A stretch of DNA of 64,000 nt from Humulus lupulus (taxonomy: Eukaryota; Streptophyta; Magnoliopsida; Rosales; Cannabaceae): positions 104,485,143 through 104,549,142 of the forward strand of contig NC_084799.1 in NCBI RefSeq assembly GCF_963169125.1, in the 5' to 3' direction. Under the pieces are notes generated by a model. That model searched no databases, was not told where the DNA came from, and was given only the letters and a program-made list of their open reading frames with translations. This document shows positions 56,182 to 64,000 of the stretch, one piece after another; the first letter of the stretch is position 1; each line of letters opens with the position of its first letter. Made by a program: the position numbers and the translations under genes.

Positions 56182-56940
56182 CGCTCGCCACCCTTACAGC
56201 CTGCCCCCGTGACTGGCACACTCTTAACCATCTGTGGAGGCCCGCACCTCGCGGGAAACAGCGGAAAGGCCAGAGAACGATATGCTCGGACTCTGCGCCA
56301 CGACCAGGACATCAAGATGATGACTGTGGAGGACCGTGCACCAAAAAAGGCTCGGTCAGAGGAAGGAGAGATAACCTTCTCTGATTGCGATGCCCAACAC
56401 GTCCGATTCCCACATTCTGATCTGCTGGTCGTGGACATCCAGATGGCCAACATGATGGTAAAGAGAGTACTGGTCGATACAGGAAGTTCAGTGAATATCC
56501 TGTATAAATCAACACTGGAACGCATGAAATTGTCCATTAAGGACTTGGAGCCCTGCAACCAAACGATATACAGCTTCTCTGAAGAAGGACTCGCCCCTGC
56601 CGGATTGATCAAACTACCAGTGACGACGGGTACAGCGCCTACAATAAGGACATTACTAGCCAATTTTGTAGTGGTCGATTATCCTTCGGCGTACAATGCC
56701 ATCATCGGAAGGCCTATACTGGTTGATCTACGGGCCGTCATCTCTATGTGGCACTTGGCCATGAAGTTCCCAACAGACGCGGGGGTAGGACGCGTGTTGG
56801 GGAACCAGAGGGAAGCCAGGGAGTGCTACAGCACCTCAATCACAAAGGCGAAGAATGGAACGCCGAAGAGCACTACCTTAGATAGGTTGCAGATGGCAGT
56901 TGATACACAAGCCCAATCCGGTGATGGAATCACCAAATAG
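56182..56940 (+). pseudogene. Aspartic protease of Tat element C
   Basis: In the gag frame after the 56179 stop: GGPHLAGNSGKARERYARTL, then VKRVLVDTGSSVNILYKSTL with a canonical D-T-G active site, FVVVDYPSAYNAIIGRPILV and HLAMKFPTDAGVGRVLGNQR. A TAG at 56938-56940 separates it from RT in the same frame. All protease motifs are intact. Confidence 0.9.
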
Positions 56941-58323
56941 GGCGTTGCCCAAAGTGGGGATAGAGACTTAGATCCTCGCTTTGGGGATTTTGAAGAAGAT
57001 GTTGGACCCGTCGAGGACATGGAGGATGTTCAACTCGACGAAGAAGACCCGACCAGAGTTGTAAAGGTTGGGAAAAACTTAAAGCCTACCATGAAGCACG
57101 CACTGGTGGAGTTTTTGCGAAAGAACCAGGAGGTTTTCGCCTGGTCACATAAAGACATGGCTGGGATAGATCCTGCAGTTATCATCCATGTCCTGAATGT
57201 AGACAAGACCTTTCCACCCGTGCAACAAAAGAGAAGACTGCTCGATAAGGATAGATCGAGAGCCTTAAAAGAAGAAGTTGAAAGACTAAAGGAGAATGGG
57301 TTCATCAGGGTGGTATTTTATCCATCGTGGGTCTCCAATCCAGTGCTGGTTCCCAAGCCTAATGGCAAGTGGCGGACCTGCGTGGATTTTACAGACCTCA
57401 ATAAAGCCTGCCCAAAAGACTGCTTCCCACTCCCAAGAATCGACCAGCTGGTCGATGCAACTGCAGGGCACGAGATCCTCTCGTTCATGGATGCATATTC
57501 GGGCTACAACCAGATTAGCATGCACCCCCCTGATGAGGATCACACCAGCTTTCGGACCGATACGAGCTTATACTGTTACAAAGTAATGCCCTTCGGACTG
57601 AAAAACGCAGGTGCGACTTACCAACGGCTAGTCAACCACATGTTTAAGGAGCTGATCGGAGTAAACATGGAGGTATACGTGGACGACATGCTGGTGAAGT
57701 CTAAAAAGGCAGGAGGACATGTGAGGGATTTACAAAAGTGCTTTGATGTATTGAACAAATACCAAATGAAGTTAAATCCCCTTAAATGTTCCTTCGGAGT
57801 TAGATCAGGGAAGTTTTTGGGGTTTATTATAAATTCAAGAGGAATTGAGGCTAACCCTGACAAGATAAAAGCCCTGATCGACATGAAATCGCCAAAAAAG
57901 ATCAAAGATGTACACATTTTAACTGGGAGAATCGCAGCCCTAAGCAGATTTATTTCAAAATCAGCAGACAAGTGCGTCCTTTTTTTCAACCTACTTAGAG
58001 GAAATAAGAGGTTTGAATGGACAGGAGACTGCGAGCAAGCTTTCCAAGCCTTGAAAGCCCATATGGCACAACCTCCCATCTTATCAAAGCCAATCGAAGG
58101 AGAAACTTTGTTTATTTACCTGGCGATTACTGAAGTTGCTGCTAGCGCGGTACTAGTGCGAGAGGAAGAAGGCGTACAAAAAGCAGTCTACTATGTCAGC
58201 AAAAGACTGATCGGGGCAGAATTGAGATATCCACCAATCAAGAGGTTAGCATATTTCTTAATCCTAGCCTCTAGGAAGCTACGCCCTTACTTCCAAGCTC
58301 ATCCTATTACAGTTCTAACTTAA
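56941..58323 (+). pseudogene. Reverse transcriptase of Tat element C
   Basis: An open stretch of 434 codons from 57019. The palm has GKWRTCVDFTDLNKACPKDC, FPLPRIDQLVDATAGHEILS, MDAYSGYNQISMHPPDEDHT, VMPFGLKNAGATYQRLVNHM and MEVYVDDMLVKSKKA with the YVDD pair. The connection follows with GKFLGFIINSRGIEANPDKI, RFISKSADKCVLFFNLLRGN and AVYYVSKRLIGAELRYPPIK. It ends at TAA 58321-58323, where a small indel shifts frame; a second indel near 58395 restores it. The palm is the best preserved RT in the window. Confidence 0.92.
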
Positions 58324-60247
58324 CCAACCCCTCTGGCAAGTCCTCCAAAAACCAGAAGCGGCTGGACGATTATTAAAATGGGCAGTCGAACTGGGCAGTT
58401 CGATATAACTTATTCACCGCGAGCAGCAGTCCAGGGACAAGTCTTGGCCGACCTTATTGCAGAGTTCATCAAACTCCCAGACAGCGAGCAGTGCAAACAG
58501 CTTAGTGCGCCTGAGTCTCAAGAGAAAGCCCCTTCGTGGAAGTTATTCACGGATGGGTCATCCAACGAATCCCACGCTGGAGCGGGAGTGATATTGATAA
58601 CAACAGAAGGGCATCGATTTCACTGCGCCATCAGGTTCGACTTCACCGTGTCAAATAATGAAGCAGAGTACAAAGCACTCCTCGCTGGGTTAAGAATGGC
58701 AAAAGATATGAGCATAAAGACGCTTGATATCTACAGTGATTCATAGCTGGTGGTGAATCAAATTCTAGGAGAATATCAAGCGCGAGGTTTAAAAATGGTG
58801 GCCTACTTAAATGAAACAAAAGACCTGCTAGCCCAGTTCACTAAGTACACCCTCCAGCAAATTCTGAGAGATCAGAATTCAAACGCAGATGCCTTAGCCA
58901 AACTCGCGAGCGCGAAGGATGCTGACAATTTGAACATTGTGCCAGTAGAAAGACTGAGTAAACCAAGCATACAAGCGGGCAAATCCAGTATGGAGATTCG
59001 ATTGGAAGATACCTGGATGGCACCTTATTTGGAGTATCTGACAAACGGTACGCTACCAACAGATAGAAACAAAGCCAGAACTCTACAAAGGCAAGCTGCT
59101 AGGTACATACTAGTCGATGGTGTTATGTTCCGGAGAGGATATTCCTTGCCACTACTCAGATGCGTTACACCAGAAAAAGCTAAGGAACTCATGAAAGAGG
59201 TGCATGAAGGCTTCTGTGGGGATCATGCTGGGGGGCAGAGTTTGGCAAAGAATATTCTAAGGCAAGGCTACTTCTGGCCAACTATGAACGAGGGTTCGAT
59301 GGAGTTTGTACGAAGATGCGATAAATGTCAAAGATTCTCCAAGATTCCATGAGCAGCTCCAAACGAATTAAAACAGATGCAAAGTCCGTGGCCTTTTGCA
59401 GTATGGGGGATATATTTGATTGGATCCCTACCTACAGGGAAAGGCGGAGTAAAGTACGCAGTCGTAGCAGTCGATTACTTCACCAAATGGGCCGAAGCTG
59501 AACCGCTCGCTACCATCACGACCAAGAAAGTCCTTGACTTTGTTATCAAGAACATTGTCTGTCGATATGGTTTTCCTAGAAAGATAGTTTCAGACAACGG
59601 AACCCAATTTGACAGCAATTTATTCACCGATTTCTGCGAAAGACATGGAGTCATTAAAAGCTTTTCTTCAGTTGCACACCCCAAGCGAATGGGCAGGTCG
59701 AAGCCGTGAATAAAAATCTTAAAGACACCCTAAAGAAGAGGCTTGAAGAAGCTAAGGGAGCGTGGCCAGAGCAACTGCCTGAAGTCCTCTGGTCGTATAG
59801 AACGTCTCACCGAACAGGGACATGACATACCCCATTTTCCTTAGCCTATGGATATGAGGCAATGTTGCCTGTCGAATTAGATCCCCCCTCACATCGACGC
59901 CTAACATACGACCAGGACCAGAACAACTAACTGATGATGGAATCCCTAGACTCGATTGACGAGATACAGGAGAAGGCCCAACTCCGAGTTGCTGCATACC
60001 AACAAAAAGTCGCCCGGTGCTTTAACTCCAAAGTTAAAGAAAGAAAATTCAACGTCGGTGACATGGTGCTATGACGAGTTTTCTTAAATACACGCGACCC
60101 CACTGCTGGAGTACACGGACCGAATTGGGAAGGACCTTATCAGATTGAAGAAGTCCTTCATCCGGGCACCTACAAACTTGCACGCTTAAACGGAGATCTC
60201 GTTCCACGTTATTGGAATGGAGAACACCTGCGCAAGTATTATCAGTG
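58324..60247 (+). pseudogene. RNase H and integrase of Tat element C
   Basis: RNase H shows WKLFTDGSSNESHAGAGVIL and ASNNEAEY-type VSNNEAEYKALLAGLRMAKD, with a stop at 58744 inside the SDSQL block. Integrase shows the HHCC finger (HEGFCGDHAGGQSLAKNILR, FVRRCDKCQRFSK), a stop at 59350, a core with AVWGIYLIGSL (the first catalytic Asp of GIDLIG is Tyr), IVSDNGTQFDSNLF, then a frameshift near 59687 before NGQVEAVNKNLKDTLKKRL with the Glu. Stops follow near 59825, 59929 and 60074. The C-terminal GPNWEGPYQIEEVLHPGTYK leads to the natural stop TGA 60245-60247. Confidence 0.9.
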
Positions 60248-60902
60248 AACAGTCCTTTTTAAAGGACTGGCTTGTATTAATTTTTCTTTTTACAAGTTTA
60301 GCAAAGAGGGTTAGCCACGTTGTATGGCCAATCGCTCGTATATGTAAGATTCTATTTCAGAATCACTCGTAAAGACATGTTTAGTCCATTTTTAATACGA
60401 GATTATAAGGGACTGGGCACAGCCAGTCATTCTTGCCAACCTTTGTGAATTTATATTTACAAGTATTTGTTCATTACGTGTGTTTTTTTGCTGTATTACA
60501 AGTATTATTTTTTCACCCGAACAGGAATGTTCGAACAGGTCATGGTCAAGGCAAGTGACCAAGGACCTAAAGCTCCTCGATCACTTGGGGGGCATATAAG
60601 GCACATCGATAGCAAAGCGTACCATGAGGTATGTAAACACATGAACAAAATGAGTGAAAGCATGCTAAGGTACTTAGAATATTTGTCAAAATTTATATTT
60701 TGTTAAATCACGCCAAAGTACTATGCTAAGTTTGGCCATACGGAAAAATGTTATAATAAATGGAAATGTTATAGCATCATGCAATCTTTTACACTGCAAG
60801 CATCACTGCTTGGATGTAACTGTTCAAATAAAAGAAAAGGTCTACTGCCCGTGCAACAAAGTTTAAAATAAAAAATATTGTCTTTACATCACGACCCGTG
60901 GG
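60248..60902. other. Untranslated gap between pol and the antisense gene of element C
   Basis: About 650 bp between two convergent genes. It contains weakly repeated phrases such as actcgtaaagacatg and actcgtatatgtaag but no clear tandem array like that of element B. The small plus-strand ORF at 60467-60706 has no recognisable motif. Confidence 0.6.
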
Positions 60903-63572
60903 TCATGTAATCAAAAGAAAGAGGAAAAAATAAAAAAGCTCAGGAGGCGTTGGGAGCAGGAGGGTCTTTTTTAGCATTCTGATTGGTCGCGTCCTCAACG
61001 ACCCCTTCTGCTTCAGTACCAGCCAGGCTTGGGGAAGCAGGATCCTTGCTCTTGCCTCCTCTTCAGCCAGTTGAGCAGTGCAGCGAGCCAGCTCAACAGT
61101 CCTGACATCTTCTGAAAGATAGCTGAAGTCAGCACCCTGATTGTGTTTCCAGAAGCTATAAAAACACCGGAGCGTCGTCTTCTTATACCTTTCCAGATTC
61201 TTGGAGTTGTCGAGCTTCAACTGCTCCACTTTTCCCTCAAGAGAAGTGATGGCATCGTCCTTGGACTTAAGCTCCCCTTCCAATCTTTTGACTTCGCGAA
61301 GATGGATTCGGCTGGCATCTTGATACTCCTGCCGCTGCTTTATTATAGCTGCCTTCGAAGCTTCAGCCTCCGACATCTTTGTTACCGCGGCATCCCTCTG
61401 CTGAGCCATCGCCTCCAACTCCTTTGCGTGCCTGGCCTCTGCAGCCGAATGTTCCTCGACCGCTTTCACCTAGTGTCTCTCGATAGCCTTTCCCCGAGTC
61501 TGTTCAATAGTGGCTTGGGTGCAGGTACGAGCAGCGGTTGCAGACAACAAAGCCTGAGGACAGAAGATAAAGTTAGAACCTATTACAAAGAATAAAAGAC
61601 TAAGGCCTAAGAAATAAAGAGGCACTTACGCTGGCTATCTCGTTCAGAGTCCTGTTCAGGATTTGGTCGACTGCCATACTCTCTGCCTCGACCAGTGCAG
61701 TTTTGACGCGGTCGTTCTTCGCGATGTGCGCGAGGCGATCTTTAGCTGCTCGTAAGGCATGGCTCAAAAGTTTGGCCCCAAGAGCTTCTTCCCGCTTGTC
61801 TTGTTCCCTGGTGGGCGCAGCCGGAGGGTTCGACGGGGCAGGAGGAGTTTGCTTCTCAGCAGGAGCCGGAGGATGAGTAGAAGTTTGCCCAACTGGCACG
61901 TCCCTGGGAGTGTCTTCTGTTCGACTCTTCTTGGCCGGTCTCTGGCTTGTTTCGCCGGTCTGTCTCCTCGACGACTTTCTTCGGAGCTGAGGAACTTCTT
62001 CTTCCTCCTCAGCGTTATATAGGTTGAAGACATTGGGAGTGGCCATATCTGCACACAAGTAAAAAAATGCAAAGGGTAAGATGAAGGCAGAGGAAAACTC
62101 TTTATTCAACGAAAAAGAAGGTCACAAAGTTAATACCCGAGCTACAACTACTAGTCGCTATACTATTGACTCTATTAGTCACACACTCACTATCTGGCAC
62201 GAAGAAGTCTGGCCCTAGATTTGGAGTATATGTAAAGTTTCCCTCCCCGTCAAACAAGTGACAGGGAATTGGAAAGCTATATAAAAGCAAATAATTTTAC
62301 CGTTCTCATTAGAGGATTCCCCCAGGTTCACAACTGGCTCTTTGGCCTTTTGTTTCCCCTTGCCTTGGGGAGCAGAAGGCCTTTCTGCGGAAGGATTGCC
62401 CGTGGGCTCCCTGATTGTAACCCCAATCGGCCTCCTTCGAGGAGGAGACTCAGGAGGTTGCTGCTCAGGAACCCCCTCGGCAGTGGCATCGGCTACCACG
62501 AACCCTCTCGTTCCATGGTGAGGAGACAGGAGGTCAGACATCCTCAAGTTTTCATTAGTAACCAGGGACTTAACGCTTTTTTCTGCATCTGTCATCCTGG
62601 CCAGCGTATTGGACCTCAACACCATGTCTGGTGTTGGGGTCGGACGTAACCATGGGCCTGAAAGACAATGTACAATTTGAGAAAAATGAAAGGAGTCTCC
62701 TTGATTAAAAGTATCGACCAGTGAAAGACAGCACTTACCTCCTCGAGCGAAGGCCAGGTTGTTGCTGGTTATGTCCGGCGTAAGGAAGTACTCCTTATTG
62801 TACTGCCCCACGTTGGATATGTGCATGGTGTCACTCAGGAACGTCCGGTTGGTCTCCTGGTGACAGAAGTGGAAGAAACTCATCCCATATTGTTGTGGGT
62901 TGGATTTAAGGTCAAAAAGATAATTGACCTCGTGGGGAGAAGGTTCTGGCCATTTTTTAAGTTTGTACAGGATATATAGTACGGCCAGCATTCTATATCC
63001 GTTTGGAGTAATTTGTAAAGGGGCGACGTCAAAGTAATTCGCCACCCCTTGATAGAAAGGATGTAGAGGGAGGAAAGCCCCCGCCTCTATGTGATACCGA
63101 GACCAGGCGCTATATATACCTCTAGGGAGGTTAGCCCTTTGGTCTGCGACAGGAATTTTAATGGAAACCCCTGTGAGAGGGTACTTCCTAAAATAGTTAG
63201 CAACCATCCGAAGGATCACTACGCTGGTCGGGGAAATATACCACTCGACATCAGGCAGATTCTGATGGCGAGGGCGGGCTCTAATTGGATATTAGGGTCA
63301 GGAACAGGATTGTCTCGACCGCTGGTCGAGGGAACCCTAGCCTGCGAATCAGGCTGGGTAGGAAGATTTGGACTATCGTCGGAGTCAGGCCTTCTCTTGC
63401 CTGAGGATTTGGAATGAGCCATTTGAGGAGGAGGAGGACGAGGTCTGGAAGAGGATCGTGAGAAGGGAATCTCGTGGACTCGGTCGGCTGGTTGCTCTTC
63501 GCCTTCAAGCAGCTGGGCGAGAAGATCGTCGTCGATGGGCCATTCACCTCCCCACAAATCTGGCATCAAGGT
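60903..63572 (-). pseudogene. Spliced antisense gene of Tat element C
   Basis: Gene model on the minus strand: exon 63572-62739, exon 62657-62301, exon 62048-61630, exon 61553-60903, all junctions GT-AG. An acceptor at 63573-63574 shows that an earlier exon lies upstream. ATG 63566 opens MPDLWGGEWPIDDDLLAQLL. After a one-base frame change near 63255 comes the conserved domain: SAWSRYHIEAGAFLPLHPF, FDVAPLQITPNGYRMLAVLY and HEVNYLFDLKSNPQQYGMSF (Transposase_28-like). Exon 2 is basic and Pro-rich, exon 3 opens MATPNVFNLYNAEEEEE, and exon 4 is a long coiled coil (VKRLEGELKSKDDAITSLEG) ending NQGADFSYLSEDVRTVEL-like. A stop near 61472 breaks exon 4. Function unknown. Confidence 0.82.
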
Positions 63573-63574
63573 CT

Positions 63575-64000
63575 GCAAACAAAAGAATGGGGAGGTGAGG
63601 ATGAAGAATTTTTAAAGGCTTTTTTAGAATAACGCTGGTCGAGTATAAAAGCCAAGCTTTTATACAACAACATTCTAACAAAAAGCTAAATTTTTCTGCA
63701 CGAATAGTTTGAAAAACGGATCAAAGGGTGAAAGTAAAAAGTTTTTCAAAAAAGCTTTTTCAACTCCCCTTAGGGCAGGAAAAACCTATTTTCTAACTAG
63801 CCTAAAGATCGAAATGTTACTTCAATTTTACGTCCTAAAAGTATGATTCTGACTATTAAACTAACTCGTAACCCTTTTTAGCCTACAAGACATTCTACTC
63901 ACAGGCATCTCAAACCAGAAACAGATAAACTCAAACAGTTGACATACAGAAGCATGCATCATGAAAACTTGAAGCATAAGGATTCGAAAACTTACCAAGA
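63575..64000 (-). other. Probable 5' intron of the antisense gene of element C
   Basis: AT-rich sequence upstream (on the minus strand) of the acceptor ttttgtttgcag. In element B the corresponding position is a 517-bp intron in the 5' UTR, so the promoter and first exon of this copy should lie just outside the window. No ORF is seen. Confidence 0.55.

Larger units (their letters stand above)
53381..64000 (+). mobile_element. Tat-type Ty3/gypsy element C, running off the right edge
   Basis: 5' LTR 53381-53968, PBS, gag, protease, RT, RNase H and integrase to 60247, then an antisense gene from 60903 to beyond 63572. The organisation equals that of element B, and the PBS is identical, but the LTR sequences are unlike. 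Candidate TSD is gtagc (53376-53380); the partner lies outside the window. Confidence 0.9.

Noticed and set aside
54832..56663. Minus-strand ORFs of up to 220 codons opposite gag of Tat element C
   Set aside because: They are mirror frames of gag and protease; only the gag frame has recognisable domains.
60467..60706. Plus-strand ORF of 79 codons after pol of Tat element C
   Set aside because: Low similarity to anything known, not present at the equivalent place in element B, probably chance.

Overview
The window is nuclear DNA of a flowering plant, almost certainly a eudicot, taken from a repeat-rich, gene-poor stretch. The evidence is wall-to-wall LTR retrotransposons (Ty1/copia and Ty3/gypsy) nested inside one another, short GT-AG introns, plant-type TATA boxes, and one recognisable host gene relic, a plant phosphoribosylglycinamide formyltransferase (GART/PurN). 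I cannot name the species. No bacterial, organellar, tRNA, rRNA or CRISPR feature was seen. Nothing here looks like an intact working gene: every long coding region carries stops, frameshifts or deletions.

Layout. (1) 1-2632: end of a Tekay-like gypsy LTR, then a minus-strand fragment of the antisense gene of a Tat-type element, then a 26-bp stub of another LTR. (2) 2633-8907: a Ty1/copia element with 5' LTR, PBS, long leader with a GC-rich island, gag, protease and integrase, cut off before reverse transcriptase. (3) 8908-15205: a minus-strand Tekay/Del-type chromovirus (3' LTR, PPT, chromodomain-type integrase end, RNase H, RT, protease, gag) truncated in gag. (4) 15205-17733: a copia-like LTR fragment, then the last exons of a GART pseudogene split by an 830-bp solo LTR with a perfect 5-bp target duplication. 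(5) 17734-19629: AT-rich DNA with nothing recognised. (6) 19630-25810: minus-strand Tat element A, with the RT palm and the integrase catalytic core deleted. (7) 25811-42672: an old, apparently non-coding LTR element whose right LTR is split by the complete Tat element B (28790-41634, minus, TSD acaat). (8) 43016-44685: a copia LTR fragment containing a 1.4-kb fold-back element. (9) 44686-53380: a plus-strand Tekay element (5' LTR, PBS, gag, protease, RT, RNase H) with a 2.67-kb solo LTR inserted between protease and RT. (10) 53381-64000: plus-strand Tat element C inserted into that Tekay RNase H and running off the right edge.

How the parts work together. In an active element the LTR drives a genomic RNA, gag forms the particle, protease matures it, RT and RNase H copy the RNA, and integrase inserts the DNA. 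In the chromovirus the chromodomain-like tail is thought to guide insertion. Tat elements B and C also carry, tail-to-tail with pol, a spliced gene on the opposite strand. In B this gene has its own CCAAT, G-box and TATA promoter beside the 3' LTR, and the three coding-region introns have the same phases in B and C. A third, older remnant of the gene lies at 763-2476. This antisense gene is the most interesting biology in the window.
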